From: Dirofilaria immitis
Taxonomy: Eukaryota > Nematoda > Chromadorea > Rhabditida > Onchocercidae
Reading direction: 5' to 3'
DNA: 64,000 nucleotides
Assembly: GCA_024305405.1 (NCBI GenBank)
Contig: JAKNDB010000104.1
Span: 868,001 to 932,000 of the forward strand
A model generated the notes under the pieces. It ran no database searches. It was not told the DNA's origin and saw nothing but the letters and a program-made list of their open reading frames with translations. Position numbers and translations under genes: made by a program. Below, one piece after another: positions 1-14,400 of the stretch (positions are counted from its first letter, which is position 1; every line of letters begins with the position of its first letter).

Positions 1-3000
1 TTCAACGATAAATACACGCGATCCTATTAATTTCTAACTTTATCAAAATACTTAATTTGAAATATTGAAGAATCTGTTGGATTTCGTGACAACATCTGAT
101 TACTTTGATGAATTGTTTAAATGAGAACGTACTGGATAATTCAAAATTTTAAGCTTACATGTAGTATGTATGTTTATGTGTCTCTCTAAGTATACATGTG
201 TCAATCAGAAACATAAAAAGAAATAAGGAATGACCGAGGAATAGGGCAGATTTATATGACAAGAATAGCGATTATTGAAGAATGAATTCTGATGGTGAAG
301 AGTGAATTCTGATGATTAAAACGAATTCTAATGGTGGAAAATAAATGTTGTTGATAACAAATAATGATCATAAAAATTATATTCTTAAAAAAGCTGCAAA
401 TTATTTTCTTTAGGGTTGCAATATTTTAATAAAGAGCTTTTAAAAAATTGATTCTTTATATTTCTTTATTTAATCAATATGATAATTTTGAAAAATAAAA
501 TTCATGATAAGTTGTACATCACAAATAGAAATAATTATTTAAAAATTTTAAATATTAATTTGTATATTTAAATATTTTCAAAGTTGTTTTAAAATTTTAT
601 AATTGTTAGTTTGTTTTAAACTCTTGAATTTTGTTCCAAACTTATCCTTGAATTCGATATTTCGATATCTTTTAAATTGAAATTATTTATAATAAAATGA
701 AGAAATATCGTTCGAAATTTTGCTTGCAATATATTTCTCAAAATATTCTAATCAAAAAATGAAATGATTATGAACGAGAGAATTTTGATACTTTAAATTT
801 AATGTGCTTTTTATAGAGTTTAAATATGAAATTTTTACATGATATAATTTCATTTCAATTTCTTAACTAGTGAATACGTAAATGGGATACGTGCGAAAAA
901 AATTGGGTAAAATTTATTCCTGAAGTATGGCTAATTCAGAATGATCAATTTTAAAATAATTGCATTTATTTAAGTCCTTCTATATTTGAAATTTATTGGA
1001 AAAAAGACAATGAAAATTATATAATATTTAATAGAATGCATAAAATAACATTTTCACTGTTTGTTGCAATCCAAAGTAATATGTAACATTTACTTTTCAC
1101 TTTCATCTTATGGGAAAGCTTTCATTATGTGATTGAGAAAGTTTCCCATAAATACTCTTTCAGAATTCCTTAATTTTTAAGTGCTTTTCAATGCTGCCTT
1201 TTTCTAACGGTAAATTAATCAAAGTAAGGAAGCAAAAAGTTGTGAACGAAAAAAAGAAAAAATAATCGTAAACGATTGCAACGTATACTATGTCAAATAT
1301 TCATTAATCTATCGTTATTTGCTAACAGCGCATATTCGATACATGTAGAAGCATATAAGCAAAAAGCAAAAAGTATGATACTAAAAATGAAAATTTTTCA
1401 AGAGAACGTTGATTCGCTTGCATGCTGCATCTGTGTAAGAAGTACTGCAAAGATTACGTATATTGATAATGAATCCATGAAATACGTATGAATGCGATGG
1501 CCGTTCATTATGTTGCTAAACTTGAAATCGAGAGAATAGTCTTTCTTCGATGGAAATAAACGATTTCAATAGCAATAGCTTAAACTAATCATCTTTTTCG
1601 TTAACATGTCACTTCCTCCATAGAAACTTTTTATTTTTGATGGTTTTTGGTCCTTTTATATTCATTATACTTCATGCTGCAATAATGGTTTGAACAAGAA
1701 TTTTGAATTAATCGAATGGTTTAAAAATAGAATTGGATATATGCACTTAAAAAAGCAATCGCCTGTTGATATTCTGGAAAATTTTATACAAATTATTCGT
1801 AATTTGTTTAAAAGGAAAGATTGAAAGCGATGTAAGAATTATTGTTTAGAAGAAATTTTTCTAAAATTGAATTTATTACTGATAAGCAAAGGTATTCACA
1901 AGTCACGCAATTATCAATGACAGAATCTTTCAATGTATTGAAACAGCACAATTAAATTTTGAATTCAAAGATATCTGTTGATTTATTAATTCTTAAACAA
2001 CTTTGCTGTATACTTTACTAACTGCATCTCTATGATTTGCTCAAATTTATTCGTTTCAAATTTGACATGAATGTATGGCTCATAATTAATATAAATAGGC
2101 AATATCATTAACTATTTATATCAACGACTAAGAAAATAAGTGTAATAAGTTTGAAGCAAACAATATATCTTTGAAATGCAATAATACCTTTCAATTTTCA
2201 TACTAATAATATTTCATTGAATTTTATTAATTTTATTGTATTTTTAAGATTTCATGATATAATTATCACATAATTATCAGCCAAAGAAATCAAAATAAAC
2301 ATTATAAATATTTAAGTTTCAATTCATTCTTTAATCACTCATGTCATGAAAATTACCATGAAATGAGAAATCAGTGAAAAATGATAAAGAAGTCTAAAGA
2401 TATCGAAAAAACTCATATGTGAATTATTTAAGTTATTACTGACAATTTCACTTCATTTTCTTCTTAGTTTAATTTCACATATGATGTATAATTAAAACGA
2501 ATAAAATGTAATTAAAGACATAATTAAAGAGAATTCAAAAAATCCTATGATTCGAGGCCTAATAATAAGTGATATAAACAAAGCAGATTTTTTTATGAAT
2601 ATTACTAAAATTGTCGAGAACATAAGTGACCATTAGCGATAGCAAGCAATAAATGTTCGATGAGACGATTGTTGAAACGAAGTGTAAGAGATGTCCGTAC
2701 TAATCTTAATAAGAGTAGCAATTCATTGCATCCTCTGATGATGATTGTTTAAAAGGCATAATGATAAATTCTACTTTTCTGACTTTCCGTTCAATACTTC
2801 ACTGATTAAACAAAGCTTTATCATGCTTGTAAACTTTGTTATATTTCAGTCTTGCTATCACTGGATAGAAAAATGCTTGGTAACTTAAGGAAATAGTAAA
2901 AAATATTGGCTCAATCCCAAACTCTTACTTAATTTCTTTATCTTTTTAACTAAATCTATAATATTTTATTTCATTCAAGTAATATGAAGAAGATAAGAAA

Positions 3001-6000
3001 GTAAGAAGATGTATTACAAATATTACTATTATCAGTATTACTTTGACCATCATTTACATCAAAATAACATTTCTTGCTTTGCATGCTTATTTGCAAATGT
3101 ATGAAGTGAAGTAGAGCAATAATATCAATCAGCAAGATGCATGAAAAATTGACAAGTGCTGCTCGATTTTGACATATTTTTAATTTTAGTAAAAATCTGA
3201 ATTCGAAACAGAAAGAAAATTGTCATAATAATAAAGAAAAATTTTTCTTTCATTACCTTTTTTCGTGTGAAAGCTAATAAATTAAACATTTTTCTTTTCT
3301 TAGCTTCTTATTTTGATAAAATAATGCATTGAAATTGGGATAAAAATTTGATTGGAAAAATTGTCATTCTAATTTGCATCTATTCACTCTCAATTGATTC
3401 ATAACAATGAATGCTTTATCTAAATGATTTCAATGCAAAATATTCCTTCTACTAATCGAATTTATTGAAATTTTCATTAATTAAAAAATCAATAACTATT
3501 TCAATAATATGTCTGCCTGGTATGATGTACATTTATTAATCAATCCACATTGGTCATTTATTGTTTAAATCATTTGAAATGTATATAAGCAATTCATAAA
3601 ATGTGAATATTTTAAAAAAATTAAGCAAAGAGATTCAAATTCTTGCAAATATTAAATAAAAGAAATTAGCTACCAATTACAAATTTAAATCAATCGAATT
3701 GATAAAAATTAATTATCAATGATAAATTAAAATCAATAAGAATGACAAGCAAACATTCAATACCTTATCCAATTATTTTATTTGGTGGTCAAAATTTTGA
3801 TAATAGTAGCAATCATTGTTGCGATGATAATATGCTAAATGTATGTATATGCATGCTTCAATGGATTTTCTCCTTTTAAATATTATCTTCAAATTTCATA
3901 TTATTTAAACATTTTATTTCCACACCAATAGTTTATGTGTATAATACCAAATCTGTCTAATTCACACATCGCTTTTAATATTCATGAAAATTTCAAGAAA
4001 CAGGAAGTAATTGATGCCTAAAATCGGAAAATAACAATTTTCTTTTTTTTTATTTTTTAAAAGTATATAAAACAGATATAAGAAAAACGGATTTTCAACC
4101 ATTTCCTTAAAACGGTTAGAAATGCCACAAAAAAATTGGCTATTGTAGCAGTAAACAAGCAAAGGTAATCATATGCTTGTTTTATTGCGATCAAATTACG
4201 ACTATCAAATGACGACGATATTTTTGGCGTATATGAAATAAATCAGATACTGATCATATTTTAGCATATAATAATTAGTACTATTATTATCAGATCTGAT
4301 ATTTGGGATTTATAAAAATTCATTCGATGATAAATTACAGTCATAGTAAGATTTTTTTATCTTTTAGTGACTGCTTATCGTGCGATCCTATTTAAGATTG
4401 TTGTATAGAAAATATATCGCTGTTTATATCATATTTATATCATCATTTATTAATTATATAAATTATAAATTTAAAATTAATTCGAATTGGTTAGAACCTT
4501 TTTAGCAAATTCCAATTTTAGAATAATTTGCAAAAACAAATTCGTGATAAAAAAAGTGATTATTATACTGTTCTAATAAAACGAAAGCTTATGAATTGCT
4601 GAAGTGATATTTCCTGCATCAGATTATCTAATTTTTAAAATATGGCAAATAAATTCCAAATGCAGAAATTTCATTTCATTCTATTTTGAGCTCACATCTA
4701 AGTATGCAGAAATGATAATATGTATAAAAAGTATTGAGATGTGATCATATTTTATTATGCGTTTTTATCAAAAGAAGTTATTCTCATTGCGGTTCAAATG
4801 TTATTTTGAAATGAGTTGATAATATGCAAATTTCAAATCAATAACACTGAAAAATAAGTGACTCACAGAAGCGTGAAAAAGATAACTCTAGCAGAAAAAC
4901 TAATAATCTTAAAATTTGATCAGTACATAATCGTATTAAATATGTTGATTTATTTGAAGTCATAAATGCACTTCGGATTCAGAGAAATTTAAGTCGAAGC
5001 ATTTATTATATATGATGGTGCTGATGACATTTTTATAGATGGATTTCCTGTATTATTGATTCTAATTGCTCGTAAATGATAAACAGAAAATTTTCAATTT
5101 TTAGAAAATAAAAAGAATTAAGGAATCATTATTCACACTGGTACTTGAAATTTTGATAATTACTATACTATTTGGATTTCTCATCATATATTGAATATCT
5201 TGCATTGTTTGCATACTTAAATTTAAATCATCAAATATATTAGTTGAATTTTCAAGTAATGTATAGGTGCCTCAAATATTTTATTTATAAAAATTATAAT
5301 TTCAGTGTTACTACTGACTTTTCTAAACGTATTTCAAATTTAATTGATATTTTGAATCCTAACATGTGACACCAGCAAAAATTTGGAAAAATAGTACGGA
5401 GAAAATTATTATTTCAAACTTCATGATAGTCTTAATTATCATTTGAAACATCAAATAAGCATACTATATAATATTATAACAATACATAAGTATTTTAAGT
5501 TTACATAATAAAAGTAAAATCAAAATGTTGATCATTTATCAATTGTGATACTGCTATGGCCGATGAATCATTATTTTGGTAATTACAGTAGGAATGGAAA
5601 GTACTTCTGGTGAATACTGTTGACGCGTCTGAAATGAGATCTTATTAATGAAGTATTATTACGGGAAATCGATAAGAAATTTATCTTAAAATATGTTACT
5701 TTTAAAATAGAACAGTAAATAAATAGGCTTCATAGTCGTTCAATATCTTTTTCTTAAGCAAACAATAATCAAGCTCATAACTGTGAATTATTTTCGAGAT
5801 TTTTCAACTTTGATCTGAGGAAAAGTCTACAGGAATTAAAATTAGCATATATAGATTGAAGAAAGACATTGAAATTAAAAGATTTCTTCAATGGCAATGG
5901 AAATCGATCATTAAAAATAGTCTCTATTCAAAATGAAAAGTAAATTGAAATATAAAGCAATGTCGTCACTGTTTCTTCTGATTCCTTCTCAAACAGATCA

Positions 6001-6787
6001 GGACATATGCAAAAATGATTTAGAAGTCATTTTATTTGTAAATTGTGATATAAATTAAGGATCATAATTTATTGGCTCATTTTCCTTACGGATAACTGAT
6101 ATTGTCTATAGTTCTATCTCTTACTGTTAGTAATGGTCAAGAACTTACTGGATTTTTGCTATCAGAGAAGATGAATTATTTTAAAAATAATCAAATTTCT
6201 TAAAATGCTTTCTATTTTATTATTTTTCAAAAGTTCAAAAAATTCAAGAAATTGGGAAGTTTTAATATCTTGGTTAGCATTAGCCACATGAAGTTGCTAT
6301 CACTTTTGTCCTACTGCTATATATGACCCTGTGTCAAATATCAATGCTTGAACGGCAAATTACAGCATGAAAAATATCCATAACTATACTTATATTCATT
6401 CCAACTTTTATTTTCTTCTTTTACTAGAATGACTTTAATTTGGCCAATTAATCAACCAATACAAAACAACTGAAATTGCTCTTTATTTTTACCTGCTGTT
6501 CCATAACTATTCAATATTTCTCGTGACTTTGGCAACATGTTACGACATTAATTATTTAGCTACTTCATTTACTAAAAAAATATCAATGACAATTTATTTT
6601 ACAAATCAAAGAGAAACCTGCGACGACTATTTATGACATGAAGAAAGTCTGATAAAATTTTGAGACTAAATCGATATCGAGAAGACCTGTTTATAAAGCA
6701 TGAAACAATAACATCAATTTCATTTTCCATTTAAGAATATAATCAGAAGAGCGACATGAAAATGCTTAGTTCATATCTCTTCGTCCC
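1..6787. other. Gene-poor AT-rich region
   Basis: I found no convincing exon on either strand. Reading frames are short, lack flanking splice signals and match no family I know. The only local structure I could support is a 20-bp tandem repeat at 281-340. A 71-codon frame at 1276-1491 begins with TTG and has low-complexity AT-driven content, so I do not call it. The region is best described as intergenic, downstream of the minus-strand gene cluster that ends at 6788. Confidence 0.6.
281..340. repeat. 20-bp tandem repeat, three imperfect units
   Basis: Three consecutive 20-bp units at 281-300, 301-320 and 321-340 share the core GAATTCTRATG. Units one and two differ at a handful of positions and the third is more diverged. 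No gene is nearby. Confidence 0.7.
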
Positions 6788-7831
6788 TTAACTTTTAAAT
6801 CCCTGATCTGAATTTTTTAATTCCGGATCACTGCTGATAAAGAAGAAATCAACAAACTTTTCTGGCTGTAATTTTTCTGCCAATCTCTGAGATGCCGCAG
6901 CAAGCTGTAACAACGCTGCCTTTTTCTCTTCCAAATCCCCGAACACAGACAATCCACACTAAATGGGTGAAATGCTATGTACCAAATTTAGTTGCTCGAA
7001 AAAGCTAGCTATTGATAACAAACAAAATCATTAAATTGTTTATTTTAACTTCGCACGAAAAATTATTTGCTTATGTGAAATATTCTGCTGTCGCAAGAAA
7101 ACTTCCTGAAGCATCTGCCATTTCGATAATTTTTCTTCATCCTTACATCTCATTTTACACCCGATGTTACATTCGCTTTTTCGTTGATTCCATGATTTAG
7201 CCAAAAATTCAGCACTTTCCTTCAACTTTAAACAATTTTTTCTTAAAAGACTTAAACATTACTAACCGATCTATTTTGTCGTGCGTAGCGGATATCAAAA
7301 TTTTTTATGCCGCTATTCTGCCGAAATTTTCCTTTTCACGAAGAATCAGAAAATTCCGATGAAATCATGGATTGAAAAACATCACTTCTCATTTGTTAAA
7401 ACGATGGCGTTTTTCATAATTATTTCTTTGAGAATCTTCATTATATTGCCATTTAATTGGAAAAATAAATCGAAAAATACAAGAGGTCTTGTGAAAATTA
7501 TTTGAAAATTACTTTTAACCACGTAATCGTGAAGGACCTTAACAATTAAAACAGAATGAACAAGTAGATCAAAAGCAAGAGAACTTCGATTTCCATTTTC
7601 CAATCTTATCCCTTTAAAATGAATGTTTTCTGCCAACAAGTCAAAAAATAAAAATTTGGAAAACTTAAAAATCCATGATTATTAACACTATTTTTTCTAG
7701 CAAATAAATAAAGTGTAAAAGCAAATGAGAGATGCAATATGAGTATTTAAAACATAAAAGGTATTCAAACGTGAGAAACAATGGAAGCACACCATTAGTA
7801 GTGATAATCTGTGAACCTCATCATTCTTCAT
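6788..7831 (-). CDS. Small multi-exon protein with a helical C-terminus, unrecognised
   Basis: I do not recognise the family. A spliced gene is supported by several frame-consistent pieces on the minus strand. A possible start ATG lies at 7831. An exon of about 7525-7636 reads NIHFKGIRLENGNRSS and then a hydrophobic run. A short exon lies near 7334-7390. An exon of about 7060-7222 begins LKESAEFLAKSWNQRK. The last exon runs from about 6957 to the stop at 6788-6790 and contains FGDLEEKKAALLQLAAASQ. That exon is alanine, leucine and lysine rich and probably forms a coiled coil or long helix. The gene lies about 600 bp downstream of the RdRP stop on the same strand, so it could be co-transcribed with it. 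Exon borders, the start and whether the first pieces belong to the same gene are uncertain. The two right-hand exons (last in the protein) are the most reliable. Confidence 0.42.
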
Positions 7832-8431
7832 TTCGGCTCAACAAATCGGAGAAAATCAGGAGATCGGATAAAATTTTCTAGACGTTAGGATCATGTAATA
7901 ATCAAAATGACTGGAAAATTACTATTCGAAATTTTCCAACTCTTTTTAACAGCTCCTACAAGAGGATAAACTATCACAAGAATAAACATAAATCTGAAAA
8001 TACTAGATAAAATAAACATGTATGAACTTAACATCATAAATATTTCGTGATTATTATCCACCGTAAGCTTTAAATAATGACTTTTTCATTGTTTATCTTT
8101 TAGATGTCTTTCGAAATACTTGAATCAACTGGAATGATAACATGCAGATAATAAACTCGAGATCTCATAAATAATGTGTTAGCAATGGCTGACTTAAAAA
8201 TGAGCTCGGAATAAATCTCCAAAGCAAAAAATAAACTAAAGATTTATAGAAAAATTGTCCAGTCACTTTTGCTATTTGTCAGTAAATAATTGTTTAAGTC
8301 TATTTGATCAATCATTAAGAACTTAATGCTAGCAGCATTAAGTTCTAAAAACAATTTTTACCACAACGGAATTTTTAATTGTTCCTGAGAGATCATGAGA
8401 TGAAAACAAATACCATTGCATAAAAGAACTT

Positions 8432-11400
8432 TTAAGACAATTCTTGAATTCGCTCATAGACCAATCGAAGCATCATATTACTACGTGTCTCACTGTCCGC
8501 TTGTATATTAGAAGTCGGTTTTACAGAAAGTATATCACGTAGCCGATGCAATGATTCCAATGTACCGAATGCTGACACCACAACTCGATCTGGAAATCTT
8601 CATATGAAAGTAATAGTAAGCACTGATTCCATTGAATAATTAGAAATCTAACGAAATCTTACTAAACTAAACTGTTTGAATTGTTGAAGCAATTCAGATC
8701 AACAGAAGGTGTAAGTTGTCTACCAGTACATTAAATAATACTCTGCAACATAAACAGACACTGATTATCATTAAATTCGATTAATAAAGAAATAAAAATA
8801 AATTCATTTTCATTCGGAAACCAACTTCTTCTATCAGGAATTCTTCTCAAATACAAATGACGCACGCCCGAATATCGTATCATTTTATTTCTCAGATTCT
8901 CATCATGAAAACACAAATCTTCTGGTAATTCGATAGTAAAAGGTTCGGCTTCAATAAAATTATGGAGCTGAAATTTTGAAAGACTAATATCGTCTAAAAA
9001 TTCAAATATTACATGCTATACAAGTGTTACTTTTATTCACAATCTTAACTGCAAGATAGTATCACCATCATCCAAGTAATAATCCAATTACTAGATATAG
9101 TATTATTCACTACTCTTATCGTTGATAAATGGAATCAATAAAATCAAATTTATGAGTAAAACTTACAGCTAAATTACTTGCCGATATCTGTTTCCGTTCA
9201 AATATTGACAATTCGTCAAAACGACTAGTAAGCACTATTCGATAAAAAGTCTTAACGGCTGTCTGAAAAAATCTGGCTAAAAACATAAGAATCAAGATGT
9301 TTTAAAAAATTCATAATATGAATCTTTCTATTTTTATAAAAGAATTCAATTGAATCTATGCCAATAAAATAACAATAATGACGCTTAAGTTAAATAAGAG
9401 AAAGGACATTTTGCTAAATGTTAATGATAATGCACATGCACAAAATAAAAATGTAAACCTGATGCAAATCAAACCACTGGCCACGCATCAATACTGATTG
9501 ATATCCAAGATTTGGTCGCATGAAATTGAAATTTTTCATTGTCTCAAATGATCGTGAACTCAAATATTGAAGAAATCGCAAAAGCATTTACCGATACCAC
9601 CGATTAGATAGTTCAGATCTTGAATTTCTTCTGAATTTTCTGCTGGAATTTCATCGGTCTGAAAAGATAATTTTATTACTCAACTATGTAATTTACTTAT
9701 CAGAACAAATAGAACTGTATTTTATAACATAAAGAAAAAAGATTAAAGAATTAGGGTTGAAATGGAAGAAAATTTTTGATTTTTAACTTTCAAAGTAAGT
9801 AGATTTGAAAAATTCTGTGGAATGAATATCCCACCAATAAATCTATACCTTTATTATATCCAAAATGCTCCAAATCATTTTAATCAAGCAAGAATCAGGT
9901 AAAATTTCCCAAAATCAAAAAACATCAAATAGTTAGTGAACTTAGACAGATAGAACTACGAATCTGTAGATGACCTGTTCAAGAAAAACATAGTTGCGTA
10001 TGTTTTCACCACCTATATATCCTAAACCATATTGTATTAACAATAAACATAAATGCTCTCGTTTTAGCCGTCCCTCAAATAATCGTTGCTGCTCACCCCA
10101 TTTGCATAACACATAAAATAATTTGTCCAGTCCTAAAAGGAAATGACATAATTTGTTGTACAGAAGATACTTTTTTTCACATCAAACTGGAACATCGATA
10201 AAACAATCATATGCTGGATCTATAAAAACTCGGTTTACGATTAATGTTACAATAGTTGTGATAAAACATTTAATTCATATCTTTATATTTCCTGCAATAT
10301 CGCTTGATGGCATGGAGGCCAGATGCACCTTCCGTTAAACGTCCTATAGTATAATCAAAATCTTCTTTACTGTTGTCACAAAAACATGTCACAGTCTGAA
10401 AATTACAATTTTTGTGCTTTTACTTTGAGAAAAAATTTCTTTATGAAAACAGAAATTAATGGTGAGAGATAGAGCGAAAGAACTCAAATAACTTAACAGA
10501 TGTTAGCAGTGCAAAATGGCTGTGCATAGAAATGTCTGCAATTTTAAGCAAATTTGAACGTCAGCTATTTATAAAAAGTGGGGATAAAAATTATCTTTTA
10601 AATTGCGCTGTTTGTTTACATGTTAGAAGAAAAAGAGTGATTTATGAATCCTAATTAAATTCAGTCTGCTAGGACAACTAAGTGATGTGATTAAAAATTT
10701 GAAAGAATAAAACAAAAAAGTCTGACATTTGATATACTTTCATAAAGAGGATCGATGACTAATACGTTTTGTGATGCTAGCGTGCAATTTTCCTTTTTAT
10801 GTCAGCAAGTATATCCCATGCAATCCATGGAAATGATAATAACCTTTCATTTGCATTCATCGCTTTACCTGAAAATTTGTTAGATTCCGAATATTTCTTA
10901 TAGAATTGATGGAAGCGAATCATCCACAGCTAAGAGAACAATTAGTCAAAAACAAACAAAATTTATCAAGGGATTCATATTTAGAATTTATATCTTAGAG
11001 GAGACATCTCTAAAAAATTTCCAAGAAGTACTTGAAAAAATATCCAATTCTTTTTCGGTTAATGGAAATTACCTAATAAAAAAATTGAAAAGTAATGCTA
11101 GACTACTTTATTGCAGCTATTTAAATGGAACTATTATGATCTAGTAAAGGATTCCTAAAGAACATTAAGATTGCTTTTTTGTCGATTCGATATCGGAATT
11201 TTTTTAATATCCACTTACTACACAGAGTAATTTTGAAATATTTAGTATGTTAAATATTCATGCATAAAAACAATTCAATATTTCAATTAACTTACGATAA
11301 CACACAATATAAAAAGCAGATGCTTTTTTTTCATCTCCGCAGTTGGATATTTACAATATCTCCGTTCAATCACATCCTTGTTATGATAATCATCATCTGC

Positions 11401-14400
11401 TTGAGTACAAGACATAAAACCACCAAATTCAGCAAAGAAATTGTGGCGAAAACTGCAAAAGATCATGAATTGTTTTTCACAAATTCTAATAGAATATAAA
11501 AATTAATGAAGAAAATTTAGATTTGGCATTCTTTACACAAAATCATTTACCTCATAAATATATTTGTAAGTTTTCGTTCAATAACAAAATTCGTATTAAA
11601 TTGAGACATATCATCTGTATCCCGATCACTGATTCGGTTACGAATTTTGCTAAAACAACCAGAAAATAATTGACCTTCATCTTGTATACCATAATTATCC
11701 ATAAGAGCCTGAAAAGAAATAATATATAAGGGATAAGGGATATACGAGACAAGGAGCGACTTCTGAAGTAACTTTTACAAAAATATGATCAAATAACGTA
11801 GTAGCGTTATGAAGAAAAAATACTTTAATATGAGCGGAGTACGCAAGCAAATTTAATTTCGCATCATTTTCATAACTTTCCCAACCATCGTATTTTAGAA
11901 AGCGATCCACTTCTATCTCTGAACGTTCTTCACAAACGTTGGTTATTATGAGAACATCATGAACTAGTCGAATGCGCCTGAAAAAGAAATTTTGGACAGC
12001 TAAAAGAACGGAAAACCATACCTTGTCTAGAGCATAATTCTTACCATTATATCGCTTTTTTTTTTTTTTTGGAAAAGCACTTCTATGGAAATAAGATTTT
12101 AGTCAAATTCAAATTATTACTTCATCAATGGAGGTTTCTAAAAGACAATGAAAAAAATAATAAATACCTAAATAATTGTCCTACAAGACGAGTTGAAACA
12201 TATGAAGGCTCATGAGTTTTGCACATGAAATCAGGCCAACGTTCTGGACGTTCAGGTGGTATCATTTTTCCATCTGGTTCTTTGCTCCACTCTTTAACAA
12301 GCGGTTTTGGTGGCCGTCCTGTTTTTGGAAAATCCACAGACTGAGAATGCTTTTCGGCTATACTTATGCAGACCTGAAGTACTTCAGGTAACAGAACAGT
12401 GACAGCACTATGTGAATAATTGTTAATGACAACTTATTGGATCATGCATATCATATAAAATGATATACTTATATAACTGATCAATAACAAAATTAATAAA
12501 CTGTAAATCATAAACACTGTTCCATCATGCAGCAAAGAATTCCTTAACGGTGGCACAACTAAACATTTGAAATAATAAAAATCTCAACATATTTAAGCTT
12601 TTAAGATATTAGTTTTATCAGATTATTGTCTTACTCATTCACCACTATAACTGTATAAAGATATGTTGTTTTATGTTTCAGAAAAACAAATATTTTTTAT
12701 AAAATCAGCGAAGAAAGACTGACATCACTGGTGATTCCAAAGATGTCAGAATTTACGAGAAAGGCATTCGCTATCGCGCCAATCGAATCTTGCTTAATGT
12801 ATTCAACATAAAAACGCCGCATCTCACGTACCTGAAACAGCGATAAAGGAGATAGAATAATGGATAGAACTTCGAATGTTTGTCAGGACAATTACTATCG
12901 ATGCAATTATTTATTTTACTAATGAAAATCAGAAAACCTGGAACTACGTAATCCAGGTATTAGAATTCTACAGCAAGTAAAATACTATGGAACGAATTAA
13001 TGTGCTGCGCTGCAGAAAACCTCAAATAATGTAAATGAAACCACATCATTGACCAGTGTTCGCATTCCTACAGAATATTTTTTGTTTTTAGTTGTATTAT
13101 ATTCGACAGTGTACACCATAAAAACAAGGAAATAAAAGAGAAAATGATCTGCATTGTTGAAGTAAGAAAAGAAGAAATAAATAATAAGCACACATTTGCT
13201 AAAATATTTATATCTACTGATAACATTTGAAGGGAATGAATGGCGATTGAGTTCTAAGAGAATTAGTAGAAACTAACAACATCATCTTCCCTGAGCTCAT
13301 CAGGAGCTCGAACAAGTTTACCAAAATTCATCGGCTCTTCGTTATGATCAAATAAGATTTGATCGTCCCATATGACGCTATATTCATCACCATCCAAATC
13401 AGATCCTTAAAAACGAAGAAAAATTTATAAAAATAAATATTTTGCAATTTATAAATCAAAAATTTTATTACTTGATCAGTCAGAATCACTGGATGCCGAT
13501 AGCAGACTAAATGCTGAACATCTGAGATCTAACAAATAGCGCTACAGATTTCAAAAATTTTAAAAACAATGTATTGTGATTATAATCGTAAGATCATACA
13601 AAACCACAAGAAACTTTGAAACGTAAACAACAATAGAATACAGAATAGTCAACGTTATTACAGAGATAAATTTCGTTCGCCCATCAAATTTTATCGAAAA
13701 GTTCCTAGAAAACTAAAGTATAATTAACCAGCCATTTCATCCGTATGTGGTCGCGGACCGTGCTGCGGAAAAACAACCACATCAACTAAATGCCGTAATT
13801 CGGTAAATCAACAGCTTCAAAAACCCTTACGTCACCAGCAACTATTGATGGATTCTTCGTCATTAATACGGGGCCTGTAATACAAAAGAAATTGAGATTA
13901 ATTTAATGCAAAAAGAATTCAGATTAATTTAATAGTATCACATATTTCTGATATTTTTTAATTTCTATGATTAAATTGAAAATAATATTCTGTATTATTC
14001 GCAATTATATATCTATGCACAGCAGGTTAGGATCAACAAACATACTTGCAAATATGTGGGTAGTGATAAGAAAAAAGTTCTCAAAATGATGGGAACATAA
14101 CAGAAAAATGGCAGTGAACATGAAATCATCAGATCAAATTGCTACCACAGCGGAAAAGTTAGGATAATATTTGAAATTGAAAAAGTCAATGTATTACAAT
14201 ATTATATGTAACCCCAATAAATTTTATTATAATATATCTGGTGTAACAAATAAAAAAATCATTGATTTTTCTAAAAATAGAAGTAAACCTTTAAGTATTG
14301 TTTTCGCTGCAGCTTTTGACGGTGTTTTCAAGGAAATGTTATTAGTAAATTGCACAAATATTTGTCCATATTGGAGTAATCCGGTTTCATCCAAAATACC

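Noticed and set aside
1276..1491. 71-codon plus-strand frame with a signal-like start
   Set aside because: It opens with TTG, has no splice or family support, and lies in AT-rich intergenic DNA.
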